The notes under the pieces: generated by a model
What the model saw: only the letters and a program-made list of their open reading frames with translations
Told to the model about the DNA's origin: nothing
Databases searched by the model: none
NCBI RefSeq assembly: GCF_900156345.1
Contig: NZ_FTPP01000004.1
Coordinates: 186,001-250,000, forward strand
Origin: Pontibacter indicus
Lineage (GTDB): Bacteria > Bacteroidota > Bacteroidia > Cytophagales > Hymenobacteraceae
DNA length: 64,000 nucleotides
Direction of reading: 5' to 3'
Program-made: the position numbers and the translations under genes
In this document: positions 28,309 to 36,903 of the stretch, in pieces
Layout of the letters: each line of letters starts with the position of its first letter
Position numbering within the stretch: the first letter of the stretch is position 1

Positions 28309-30165
28309 ATGAACAAAAAAAAGACAGTAGTGGGGCTGGTGCTGGCGGCCCTCGTTTTGGCAGCCAATGCCATCGCTTTTTCCAACAAGGCCACCCCGGA
28401 TTTTGAGGAGCAGGCAATCGCCGCAGCAGGGCCAGCCTGGATCCGCATCAACCAACTGGGCTATACTCCGGAAGGTATCAAGGTGGCCGTATGGGGAAGC
28501 AAGTCGAAAGGAAAGCTCAAGCGCTTCCAGCTCGTTGATGTCACTACCAATAAAGTGGTGTTCAAGGGCAAGGCGGGTGATGATTTTGGTACCTATGGTC
28601 CCTTTGAAGAGTCTTACCGTCTGAATTTTACGTCGTTCAACAAACCTGGTACTTACTACCTACAGGCCGGGGCTGCCAAGTCGCCGGAGTTTAGGATTGG
28701 TGCGGATGTGTACGAAGGCACGGCCGACTTCGCGCTCCGTTACATGCGCCAGCAACGCAGCGGTTTCAACCCTTACCTGAAAGACTCTTGCCATGTTCAT
28801 GACGGCTATACCATGTATGGCCCGATGCCCGACAGCACGATCATCGACGTGTCGGGTGGCTGGCATGATGCTTCTGACTATTTGCAGTATGCTACTACCT
28901 CGGCCAATGCTACCTACCACCTGCTGGCCGCTTACCGCGATTTCCCGAGCGTGTTTACGGACAAGCACCAGGCCAACGGGCTGGAAGGCACCAACGGCGT
29001 AGCCGACGTACTCGACGAGGCAAAGTGGGGACTGGACTGGCTCCTGAAAATGCACCCGCGCGAAGATTGGCTGTTCAACCAATTGGCCGACGATAGAGAT
29101 CACCAGGGCATGCGCCTGCCTACCAATGATCCGGTTGACTATGGCATGGGTGGTGGAGGTCCGCGTCCGGTATACTTTGCCTCCGGGGAACCGCAGGGCC
29201 TGGGCAAGTACAAGAACCGGGCAACAGGCGTAGCCTCGATTGCAGGCAAATTTACGAGTGCCTTTGGTCTGGCTGCGCAGATCTATAGCTCCAAAGACCA
29301 GAACTTGTCCACCCTGTTTACGCAGAAGGCACAATCGGCCTACAAACTCGGTCTTGCTAAGCCGGGTGTAGCCCAGACTGCTCCCAACAGGGCGCCTTAT
29401 TTCTATGAAGAGGATAACTGGGTAGACGATATGCAACTGGGCGCAGCGGCGCTTTACCAGCTGACCGGCAAGCAGGAGTTTTTCAAGCAGGCCTATACCT
29501 ACGGACTTCAGGAAAAGGTGACACCGTGGATGGGCGCGGACACGGCCCGCCATTACCAGTGGTATCCGTTCCACAACTTCGGGCACTTTGAGCTGGCCAA
29601 GAAGTCAGACGACAAGACAAAGGCAGAGCTGATCGGTTTCTACAAGGAAGGTATAGAGAAGGTATACGCCAAGGCCAAGAAGAACGCCTTTTACCGTGGG
29701 GTGCCCTTTATCTGGTGCTCTAATAACCTGACGACTTCTTTCGCCATCCAAAGCTTTTTGTATCGCCAGCTGTCAGGCGATCAGACTTACGCGGAGCTGG
29801 AGCAGGCAAACTTCGATTGGCTGTTCGGCGTGAACCCCTGGGGCACGAGCATGGTGTATGGCTTGCCCGCCCACGGCGACACGCCTATAGACCCACACTC
29901 GGCCTTCACCCGACTGAACAAGTACCCTATTGATGGTGGCTTAGTAGACGGACCGGTGTATGGCAGCATCTTTAACAACCTGCAGCACCTGAAGCTCTAC
30001 AATGAGGACGCCTACGCCGAGTTCCAGTCTAAATTGGCCGTCTACCACGACGACTTCGGCGACTACAGCACCAACGAACCGACCATGGACGGGACTGCCT
30101 CGCTGATCTACCTGCTGGCCTCCAAAGAGTATAGCTCGCGGGAGGGGAGTCAGGCAAAAAAGTAA
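28309..30165 (+). CDS. GH9 family glycoside hydrolase (possibly glucosaminidase)
   Basis: 618 aa, N-terminal signal segment, then a CelD_N Ig-like domain (about 45-135: IRINQLGYTPEGIKVAVW) and the (alpha/alpha)6 GH9 domain with VSGGWHDASDYLQY (catalytic-base Asp pair about 186-190), FGVNPWGTSMVYG and YSTNEPTMDGTASL with the acid Glu near 590. GH9 is best known for endoglucanases, but the family also contains exo-beta-D-glucosaminidases, which would suit the amino-sugar context and the adjoining deacetylase. The stop TAA (30163) is immediately preceded by AAA AAG, and the -1 frame continues into a CE4 deacetylase with no start codon, so a longer recoded or fused product is possible. Confidence 0.9.
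   Translation: MNKKKTVVGLVLAALVLAANAIAFSNKATPDFEEQAIAAAGPAWIRINQLGYTPEGIKVAVWGSKSKGKLKRFQLVDVTTNKVVFKGKAGDDFGTYGPFEESYRLNFTSFNKPGTYYLQAGAAKSPEFRIGADVYEGTADFALRYMRQQRSGFNPYLKDSCHVHDGYTMYGPMPDSTIIDVSGGWHDASDYLQYATTSANATYHLLAAYRDFPSVFTDKHQANGLEGTNGVADVLDEAKWGLDWLLKMHPREDWLFNQLADDRDHQGMRLPTNDPVDYGMGGGGPRPVYFASGEPQGLGKYKNRATGVASIAGKFTSAFGLAAQIYSSKDQNLSTLFTQKAQSAYKLGLAKPGVAQTAPNRAPYFYEEDNWVDDMQLGAAALYQLTGKQEFFKQAYTYGLQEKVTPWMGADTARHYQWYPFHNFGHFELAKKSDDKTKAELIGFYKEGIEKVYAKAKKNAFYRGVPFIWCSNNLTTSFAIQSFLYRQLSGDQTYAELEQANFDWLFGVNPWGTSMVYGLPAHGDTPIDPHSAFTRLNKYPIDGGLVDGPVYGSIFNNLQHLKLYNEDAYAEFQSKLAVYHDDFGDYSTNEPTMDGTASLIYLLASKEYSSREGSQAKK
30141..30165 (+). promoter_or_regulatory. Candidate -1 frameshift signal (A_AAA_AAG) at the GH9 stop
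   Basis: The heptamer A AAA AAG occupies 30156-30162 in the correct register (GCA AAA AAG TAA). A G/A-rich, Shine-Dalgarno-like stretch GGAGGGGAG lies six bases upstream (30141-30149), the arrangement known from E. coli dnaX. Slipping by -1 reads AAA AAA GTA and enters the deacetylase frame. GC-rich sequence follows (CGCC/GGCG around 30182-30198 could pair). A homopolymer indel is the alternative explanation. Confidence 0.5.
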
Positions 30166-30878
30166 TCATTGACCGCCACGGCGCCATCATCCGGGGCGAC
30201 ACGACGCTTCGGCAAATCGCGCTCATCTTTACGGGTGATGAATTTGCGGACGGAGGGGAGATAATCAGGCAAACGCTGAAGAAGCACCAGGCCAAAGCCT
30301 CCTTTTTCCTCACGGGCCGCTTTTACCGGAATCCTGCTTTCAAACTTCTGATCCGGGGGCTGAAAAAAGAGGGACATTACCTGGGGGCGCACTCCGATGA
30401 GCACCTGCTCTACTGCGGCTGGACCAAACGCGACAGTCTGCTGGTCACGAGGGAGCAGTTCAGCGAGGACCTGTGGATGAATTACAAGCGCATGGAAGCC
30501 TTTGGGGTGAAGGTGTCAGACGCGCCTTACTTTCTGCCGCCTTACGAATGGTATAATCGCAGCATCGCTAACTGGACCGAGGCGGAAGGCTTGCAGCTGG
30601 TGAATTTTTCTCCTGGCACCCGCTCGGCCGCAGACTATACCTACCCCGAAATGGGCAACCGGTATGTGGACTCCGAGACGGTGCTGCAGTCTATTCTGGC
30701 TTACGAGACGAAAGACCGGAACGGGTTGAATGGCTTCATGCTGCTTCTGCACATCGGCACTGACCCCAGGCGGGAGGACAAGTTCTATCATCGTCTCGAT
30801 GAGATGATGACGCTACTGGAGCAGAAAGGCTATCAGTTTGTCAGGCTGGACGAGCTGCTGGAGCAAAAGAAGAAATAA
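30162..30878 (+). CDS. CE4 polysaccharide deacetylase domain without a start codon
   Basis: The frame is open from 30135 to the TAA at 30878, yet no ATG, GTG or TTG occurs before the ATG at 30477. The part before that ATG encodes the essential NodB core: RGDTTLRQIALIFTGDEF (catalytic Asp), KASFFLTGRFYRNP and the metal-binding HSDEH. The rest gives APYFLPPYEWYN and GFMLLLHIGTDPRREDKFYHRLDEMM. Starting at 30477 would give a 133-aa protein without metal ligands. There is no signal peptide either, as expected of a C-terminal domain fused to GH9. It is either translated through a -1 shift from GH9 (about 855 aa in total) or a frameshifted/broken gene. Likely reaction: N-deacetylation of GlcNAc-containing oligosaccharides. 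Confidence 0.7.
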   Translation, partial: VIIDRHGAIIRGDTTLRQIALIFTGDEFADGGEIIRQTLKKHQAKASFFLTGRFYRNPAFKLLIRGLKKEGHYLGAHSDEHLLYCGWTKRDSLLVTREQFSEDLWMNYKRMEAFGVKVSDAPYFLPPYEWYNRSIANWTEAEGLQLVNFSPGTRSAADYTYPEMGNRYVDSETVLQSILAYETKDRNGLNGFMLLLHIGTDPRREDKFYHRLDEMMTLLEQKGYQFVRLDELLEQKKK

Positions 30879-30922
30879 CAACTAGGGCGCTATACCTGTG
30901 CCTTGAAAAAGAAAAGAACCAA

Positions 30923-31540
30923 ATGAAAAAGATACTGATACTGGTGTGTGCCCTGGCCGGGCTGATGGGTTGCCAAAAGCCGGTTGCCACCTCCAACACG
31001 CCGCTGATCCCGGAAGGCATCACGTTCCTGTCGCGGGAGGAGTGGGGAGCCAATGACCCGGTGCTGCCGATGCGGCCGCATAAGCTTACACGACTAACGA
31101 TACACCATACCGGCGTGCCGCAGTTGTTCGACCGTAGCCTGGCTGAAAAACTGCGCAACCTGCAGAAATTCTCGCAGGGCGAGAATCCCTTGGCGGATGG
31201 CCGCATGAAACCGGCTTGGGCCGATGTGCCTTATCACCTCTATGTGGACGTGCACGGAGCTGTAGGGGAGGCGCGGGACCTGAACTATGCCGGCGACTCG
31301 AATACGAGTTACGACCCGGCGGGCCACCTGCTGGTGGTGGTAGAGGGCAACTTTGAGAAGGAGGCCATCACACCGGCTCAGCTAGAAACGCTCGAAAAAC
31401 TGGTGCCGGCTTTGGCGAAGCGCTTTGCTATACCTGCCGACAGCTTGGGCGGGCATAAGGATTTTGCCCAGACGACTTGCCCGGGCAAAGGGCTGTATGA
31501 AGAACTGCCGCGTTACAGGCAGCTTATAAAAGCGAACTAG
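30923..31540 (+). CDS. N-acetylmuramoyl-L-alanine amidase (Amidase_2/PGRP fold) lipoprotein
   Basis: 205 aa lipoprotein (ALAGLMGCQ). The domain begins ITFLSREEWGAN, the PGRP-style entry, with presumed zinc ligands His in LTIHHTG, His in GGHKDF and Cys in TTCPG, and the active-site Tyr region YHLYVDVHGAVGEARD. It cuts the bond between MurNAc and L-Ala, releasing stem peptides. It lies 44 bp after the deacetylase frame. Together with the amidase at 46426 it gives two lipoprotein amidases in one window. Confidence 0.88.
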   Translation: MKKILILVCALAGLMGCQKPVATSNTPLIPEGITFLSREEWGANDPVLPMRPHKLTRLTIHHTGVPQLFDRSLAEKLRNLQKFSQGENPLADGRMKPAWADVPYHLYVDVHGAVGEARDLNYAGDSNTSYDPAGHLLVVVEGNFEKEAITPAQLETLEKLVPALAKRFAIPADSLGGHKDFAQTTCPGKGLYEELPRYRQLIKAN

Positions 31541-31838
31541 ATGCAGGACTTCGTGGTTATGTTGCAGGTTTGTGCAGGTATAACAGCCAATAGGAAACAC
31601 TAAAAAAGCATCGTTTTTGCATGTTCTTGCCGGTTTTAGAAAAAAACTTGCGAAAAAATTTGGACTAACAAATTATGCGTCTTATTTTTAACATAAATAA
31701 AGGGACAGTATTCGTTTTGCCCATGCGCTTTTGTGCGGTTTTCTGCGCTAGTTATCCAATCAAGAGCAGCATGGGCAGGATGGGTACATTTTTGGTTTGT
31801 ATGGCTGGGTCCTTTTGTTTTACCAATACCTTGAATCA

Positions 31839-33701
31839 ATGAAAATACAAAGGTATGTAGCGTTCATCGCTTTCCTTCTCGTTTCCAGTCTTTGCCAGGC
31901 ACAGTCCTTTCAGTTCGCCTTCGTATCCGACACCCACATCGGCAACCCAACCGCGCAGGAAGACCTCGAGCGCACCATCTCCGACATCAACGCCAACCCC
32001 AATCTTGAGTTTGTGGTCATCACAGGCGATATCACCGAGTTTGGTTCTGACGAGGAACTGAAACTGGCCAAGCAAATTTTCGATACCATCAAAAAACCTT
32101 GGTACATTCTACCCGGCAACCACGACACCAATTGGTCGGAGAGTGGCAGCAACAGCTTCCGGGTGATTTTCGGGGCCGAGAAATTTGCCTTCACGCACAA
32201 TGGCTACCTCTTTGTCGGCACCGGTTCCGGACCGAACCTGCGCATGGGGCCTGGCCAGATACCACGCGAGGATATTGTGTGGCTCGATTCGGTGCTCAAC
32301 CGCCTGCCTGATCTTGAAACTCCGGTCATCTTCCTGAACCACTACCCGCAGGACTCTTCCCTCAACAACTGGTACGATGTAACCGACAAGCTGCGCGCCC
32401 GCAATACACAACTGATCCTGCATGGGCACGGGCACGGTAACCGCAAGTTTAGCTACGACGGCATACCTGCCGTGATGGGCCGCTCTAACCTGCGGGCCAA
32501 AGACCCGGTTGGCGGGTATAATATCGTGACTTTTGCCGACGGCAAAGCCAGTTTCGAGGTACGCAAGCCAGGTATAGAGACGCTACCGAAGTGGCTGGAA
32601 GTGCCGCTCGTGAAGCATGATTTCGCAAATGACCCAACCAGGCACCACCGGCCTTCTTTTGTTGTAAACACACTATTTCCGAACGTGAAGCTGGTCTGGG
32701 AGTACCATGACGATAGCGACGTGGGCGCAGGAACGGCTACGTACAAAAACCTGGTGATCGCCACCAACACCACCGGTCAGGTATATGCGCTGGATAGCAA
32801 AACCGGAAAGCGCAAATGGGCCTACCATACAAAGGGTAAAATCTACTCCACGCCAGCCGTGGCCAACGGCTTAGTGGTGGTGGGCTCTTCTGATGACAAC
32901 ATTTACTGCCTCTCGGCCGCCACGGGCAAACTGGTCTGGAAATTTGCTGCCAACAGACCCGTACTGGGCTCTCCGCTGATTGAAAAAGGCGTAGTCTATA
33001 TCGGTGCTTCTGACGGGCATTTCCGTGCACTTGACTTGAAAACCGGTAAATTGCGCTGGGATTTCGACCAGGTGAATAACTTTGTGGTGACCAAGCCCCT
33101 TTTGTACCAGGGCAAGGTATACTTCGGCAGCTGGGGCAACGAGTTTTATGCCCTTGACGCCGAAACAGGTCAGCTGGCCTGGAAATGGAGCAACGGTTCC
33201 AGCAACCGCATGTTCTCACCGGCCGCCTGCTATCCGGTTGCCGCCAATGGTCGCATCTTCATCGTGGCTCCCGACCGTTTTATGACTGCTCTGGACGCCA
33301 GCACAGGCGAAGTGGTCTGGCGTGAGCAAATGAAGGAAGGCCGTGTGCGGGAGTCGATGGGCATCTCGGCCGACGGCAAGCTGGTCTACGTGAAGACCAT
33401 GGATGGACAGGTATACGGCGTCTCCACTTCGGCCAACGCCCTGCAGGTAGACTGGAAATCGACGCTGCAGCTACCTTACGAGCTGGCTCCATCGGCAATC
33501 GTCGAGCATAATAAGGTCGTATTGGTACCTTCACACTCTGGTTTGGTGAGCGCGCTCGACCGCCAGAACGGGGAGGTGCTTTGGAGATACAAGAGTTCAA
33601 ACAGTCTTATGAACCCGGTGATGCCGCTTGGCAAGAACCGTGTGATCGTGAGCACAATGGATGGGAAGATCGCCTGCCTGGAGTATGTGCCTGCCAAATA
33701 A
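31839..33701 (+). CDS. Metallophosphoesterase fused to a PQQ-type beta-propeller
   Basis: The ATG at 31839 is chosen because a signal peptide (MKIQRYVAFIAFLLVSSLCQAQ) follows; an earlier in-frame ATG at 31797 only adds hydrophilic residues. 620 aa. Residues 25-270 are calcineurin-like: SDTHIG, ITGDITEFG, GNHDTNW, NHYPQD and HGHGHGNR provide the metal ligands. Residues 310-615 hold at least six PQQ/WD-like blades (VYALDSKTGKRKWAYH, IYCLSAATGKLVWKF, FYALDAETGQLAWKW and similar). A secreted phosphoesterase, perhaps acting on phospho-sugars or nucleotides. It is 54 bp upstream of murQ and may share its transcript; the link to murein is not explained. Confidence 0.85.
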   Translation: MKIQRYVAFIAFLLVSSLCQAQSFQFAFVSDTHIGNPTAQEDLERTISDINANPNLEFVVITGDITEFGSDEELKLAKQIFDTIKKPWYILPGNHDTNWSESGSNSFRVIFGAEKFAFTHNGYLFVGTGSGPNLRMGPGQIPREDIVWLDSVLNRLPDLETPVIFLNHYPQDSSLNNWYDVTDKLRARNTQLILHGHGHGNRKFSYDGIPAVMGRSNLRAKDPVGGYNIVTFADGKASFEVRKPGIETLPKWLEVPLVKHDFANDPTRHHRPSFVVNTLFPNVKLVWEYHDDSDVGAGTATYKNLVIATNTTGQVYALDSKTGKRKWAYHTKGKIYSTPAVANGLVVVGSSDDNIYCLSAATGKLVWKFAANRPVLGSPLIEKGVVYIGASDGHFRALDLKTGKLRWDFDQVNNFVVTKPLLYQGKVYFGSWGNEFYALDAETGQLAWKWSNGSSNRMFSPAACYPVAANGRIFIVAPDRFMTALDASTGEVVWREQMKEGRVRESMGISADGKLVYVKTMDGQVYGVSTSANALQVDWKSTLQLPYELAPSAIVEHNKVVLVPSHSGLVSALDRQNGEVLWRYKSSNSLMNPVMPLGKNRVIVSTMDGKIACLEYVPAK

Positions 33702-33755
33702 GGTATAGCCCCACAGGTATAGCGGTCAATTTTGAAGGATTTATACTTACACATA

Positions 33756-34568
33756 ATGGAAATTACAACCGAGAAAGACTCGAGGTATAACAACCTGGAA
33801 AAGATGTCAGTGAGAGAAGTGCTGGAGAACATCAACCGGGAAGACAAAACAGTACCCCTAGCCGTAGAAAAGGCCCTGCCACAGATCGAAAAGCTGGCCA
33901 CAGTAGTAGCCGAGCGCATGAAAAAAGGCGGCCGACTGTTCTACATCGGTGCCGGTACCAGCGGCCGATTGGGCGTGGTGGACGCATCCGAATGCCCTCC
34001 AACCTTTGGCGTTCCCTTTGACATGGTAGTAGGCCTCATCGCCGGTGGCGACTCAGCCATTCGCAAAGCGGTGGAATTTGCTGAAGATGACTTTGACCAG
34101 GCTTGGGAAGACCTGAAAGAATACGGACTTGGCGAAAATGACGTGATCGTAGGTATAGCAGCTTCTGGCACAACACCTTACGTAATCGGTGGTTTGCGCA
34201 CAGCCAACGAATATGGTCTGGCAACAGGCTGTATCGTGTGCAACTCCGGTAGCCCGGTAGCGGCAGAGGCGCAGTTCCCGGTAGAGGTAGTGGTGGGTCC
34301 TGAGTTCGTAACAGGCAGTACCCGCATGAAAGCCGGCACTGCCCAGAAGTTGGTGCTCAATATGCTCAGCACGGCAGTGATGATCCAACTTGGCCGCGTG
34401 CGTGGCAACAAGATGGTGGATATGCAGCTGACCAACCACAAGCTTTACAACCGCGGTGTGCGCATGGTGATGGCTGAGACCGGAACCGATGAGTCAACGG
34501 CTGCTGCTCTGCTCGAGAAGCACGGCAGTGTACGTAAGGCGGTCGCGAGTGTGGTTGTTTCGAAGTAA
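33756..34568 (+). CDS. murQ: N-acetylmuramic acid 6-phosphate etherase
   Basis: 270 aa from the ATG at 33756 (MEITTEKDSRYNNLEKMS); an upstream TTG at 33732 is less likely. SIS-domain protein with MurQ signatures: YIGAGTSGRLGVVDASECPPTFG, LIAGGDSAIRKAVEFAEDD, GIAASGTTPYVIGG, GPEFVTGSTRMKAGTAQKL and MVDMQLTNHKL. The catalytic Glu is that of ASECPPT. It splits MurNAc-6-phosphate into GlcNAc-6-phosphate and D-lactate in the cytoplasm, the defining step of MurNAc use. The C-terminal UBA-like tail is short, as in other Bacteroidota. No MurNAc kinase lies nearby. Confidence 0.95.
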   Translation: MEITTEKDSRYNNLEKMSVREVLENINREDKTVPLAVEKALPQIEKLATVVAERMKKGGRLFYIGAGTSGRLGVVDASECPPTFGVPFDMVVGLIAGGDSAIRKAVEFAEDDFDQAWEDLKEYGLGENDVIVGIAASGTTPYVIGGLRTANEYGLATGCIVCNSGSPVAAEAQFPVEVVVGPEFVTGSTRMKAGTAQKLVLNMLSTAVMIQLGRVRGNKMVDMQLTNHKLYNRGVRMVMAETGTDESTAAALLEKHGSVRKAVASVVVSK

Positions 34569-34569
34569 G

Positions 34570-35095
34570 GTAGGCTTGATGGCGCGCGCATCAACGCTCG
34601 GGTCTGCTATCGTGTAGCCTCTGGGTCAGTGTCAGATATGGGCTGGTAGTATGGCTATACCTATGCTTTTCTGCCTTGTAGCTTGCCCTGGCCGGGCGGG
34701 CTACTGTTTCGCTTGTGCGGCGGGGACCTACTTTTTGTCTTGACACAAAAATCGAGGGCCCCTACCCCCAGTAAGCAAAAAAGTCAAGACGATTTTGTAT
34801 AGAGGGCCCCTGCCCCCACTCGCTGACCGCTCGAACAGTGGAGCGTCATTTGGTGCACCTGGCACCCCTCGTTGCTGCGTTGACTCCGTGCAAGTTAGTC
34901 TTGCTATACCTGCCAGTGGTCTGTGCTAAAGCGCCTATGCCTCTGAACTGGCAGCACCAAATTCCCCACTTTAGGCAAGGAGGGGTAAGGGGGGCGGTAT
35001 TGCAGAACAGAAATTACAAGGCTTATACCTTCGGTATAGGAGCTACCCAAAAATCCCCCTTGGGGTAGGGACCCTCGATGAAGAGAAGGGCAGGG
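34570..35095 (-). repeat. Composite extragenic element, copy B (reverse)
   Basis: Fills most of the 795-bp gap between murQ and the symporter gene. It aligns in reverse with copy A: GTCTGCTATCGTG (34602), GCTTGCCCTGGCCGGGCGGGC (34681 onwards), the core TACTTTTTGTCTTGACACAAAAA (34730-34751) and GGTGCACCTGGCACC (34853). Here the hairpin core is split by TCGAGGGCCCCTACCCCCA (34752-34770), and a second related unit AGAGGGCCCCTGCCCCCA sits at 34801-34818; a third, inverted, at 35061-35077. Short frames inside are accidental. Confidence 0.75.
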
Positions 35096-35363
35096 ACGTG
35101 TCAATCTTGCACAGGTATACCGATGCTCCAGTGTCTATACCTGCTCAATGGTAACAGCAAGCTTCCGGCCTTTTTGGGAGAAGGAAACTAGGTATAGCAT
35201 CAGACATCGCGTGGCTGAAAAGCCTGAAGGGCCGATTAGAGGTAAACGAACCAACAGTACCGCCAATTAGGCAAAACTTTATTAACTTACAATCCTATGC
35301 AGACGAGCAGGCATAAGTCTCACCGCTTTGTACGCTTTTCGCGAATGATTAAAAAATTATAAT

Positions 35364-36890
35364 ATGTCTCCAGCCATTCTATTATCGTTCCTGATCGGCT
35401 ACTTCGCGGTACTGATAGGTATATCCTACTACACTTCGAGAGGGGCGTCAGACAACTCCAGCTTTTTTATCGCCAACCGCAACTCGAAGTGGTACTTCGT
35501 GGCCTTCGGTATGATCGGTACCGCACTTTCAGGTGTGACCTTCATATCGGTGCCGGGAGCGGTAGTCAACAGTAGTTTCGGCTATTTCCAGTTTGTGCTC
35601 GGCAACACGGTTGGCTTTATCCTGATCGCCTTCGTGCTCCTGCCGCTCTACTACCGCATGAACCTGATCTCGATCTATACCTACCTGGAGAAACGGTTTG
35701 GCTATTGGAGCTATAAAACCGGTGCGATGATCTTTTTGGTGTCGCGCACCATTGGCTCAGCTTTCCGCCTATACCTGGTGGCCATCGTGCTGCAGCGCTT
35801 TATTTTCGACGCCTGGAACGTGCCTTTTGTGGCCACGGTGGCGATCTGCCTTGTCCTGATCTGGCTCTATACTCACAAAGGCGGTCTGAAAACCATCGTG
35901 ATCACCGACACGCTGCAGACTGTGTTCATCATCGGCTCTGTTATCTTTTCCATCATCTTCATCGCCAATAGCCTCGACCTAAACGTAGTGCAGACCTTTG
36001 AGGCGGTGAAAGACAGCTCTTACTCCAAAATGTTCTTCTGGGAAGATTTACTGGGTTCGAAAAGCCACTTCCTGAAGCACTTCATCGGCGGTATTTTCGT
36101 GACCATTGCCATGACGGGCCTCGACCAGGACCTGATGCAGAAAAACCTGAGCTGTAAGAACATCGGAGAGGCGCAGAAGAACATGCTCTCTTTTACGGCT
36201 GTTTTCGTGTCAATCAACATTTTCTTCCTGAGTGTGGGCGCCCTGCTCTACATGTATGCAGAGGCCAATGGCATCGACGTTACGGCGCTGGCAACACCTG
36301 ACCACCTCTTCCCGGAAATCGCCCTGAACCACATGGCCATGATTCCGGCCATTATCTTCATGCTAGGCCTGACGGCGGCTACTTTCGCTACAACGGACTC
36401 GGCCCTTACGGCGCTTACAACCTCTTTCTGCGTAGACTTCCTGAACTTCACCAAAAAGGCTAATCACGACGATGTGAAGCTGGTACGTACCCGTCACCTG
36501 GTGCACATTGGTTTCTCGGTGGTAATGCTGCTGGTGATCCTTGTGTTCAAGATCATCAACGACGACTCGGTGGTAAACGCCATCTTCAAAGCGGCCGGCT
36601 ATACCTATGGTCCGCTGCTGGGCTTGTTCGCCTTCGGTATGGCCAACAAACGTGCCGTGGCCGACAAGCTGGTGCCTTACATCTGCATTATCTCCCCAAT
36701 CCTGACGTATGTACTGGATACAAATTCGCTTAGCTGGACCGGTTACGCCATGGGCTTTGAGCTGATCGTGATCAACGCGGCCCTTACCTTCATCATGCTG
36801 CTGGCAACAAGTAAGCCAGGCGGCGGTTTGATGATGGACGCCCTGGAAGAGGCCGAGCGTGGCACCAAAGTAAAACAGACTACTTATTAA
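35364..36890 (+). CDS. Sodium:solute symporter (SSS family)
   Basis: 508 aa, about 13 transmembrane helices, beginning AILLSFLIGYFAVLIGISYYTSR with the SSS core GMIGTALSGVTFISVPGAV and the Na-site region TAATFATTDSALTALTTSFCVDFL. SSS members carry sugars, sialic acid, amino acids or organic acids. The next gene starts 13 bp later and encodes a D-lactate-dehydrogenase-like protein, and murQ is the previous gene, so MurNAc, anhydroMurNAc, a muropeptide or lactate are candidate substrates. The substrate is not readable from the sequence. Confidence 0.85.
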   Translation: MSPAILLSFLIGYFAVLIGISYYTSRGASDNSSFFIANRNSKWYFVAFGMIGTALSGVTFISVPGAVVNSSFGYFQFVLGNTVGFILIAFVLLPLYYRMNLISIYTYLEKRFGYWSYKTGAMIFLVSRTIGSAFRLYLVAIVLQRFIFDAWNVPFVATVAICLVLIWLYTHKGGLKTIVITDTLQTVFIIGSVIFSIIFIANSLDLNVVQTFEAVKDSSYSKMFFWEDLLGSKSHFLKHFIGGIFVTIAMTGLDQDLMQKNLSCKNIGEAQKNMLSFTAVFVSINIFFLSVGALLYMYAEANGIDVTALATPDHLFPEIALNHMAMIPAIIFMLGLTAATFATTDSALTALTTSFCVDFLNFTKKANHDDVKLVRTRHLVHIGFSVVMLLVILVFKIINDDSVVNAIFKAAGYTYGPLLGLFAFGMANKRAVADKLVPYICIISPILTYVLDTNSLSWTGYAMGFELIVINAALTFIMLLATSKPGGGLMMDALEEAERGTKVKQTTY

Positions 36891-36903
36891 GATTCTATCT
36901 TCT

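Noticed and set aside
30477..30878. CE4 protein starting at the ATG at 30477
   Set aside because: It would lack the catalytic Asp and the HSDEH metal site, so it cannot be the real deacetylase start.
34838..35068. Short frames inside extragenic copy B
   Set aside because: They lie fully within the repeat and change with each copy.
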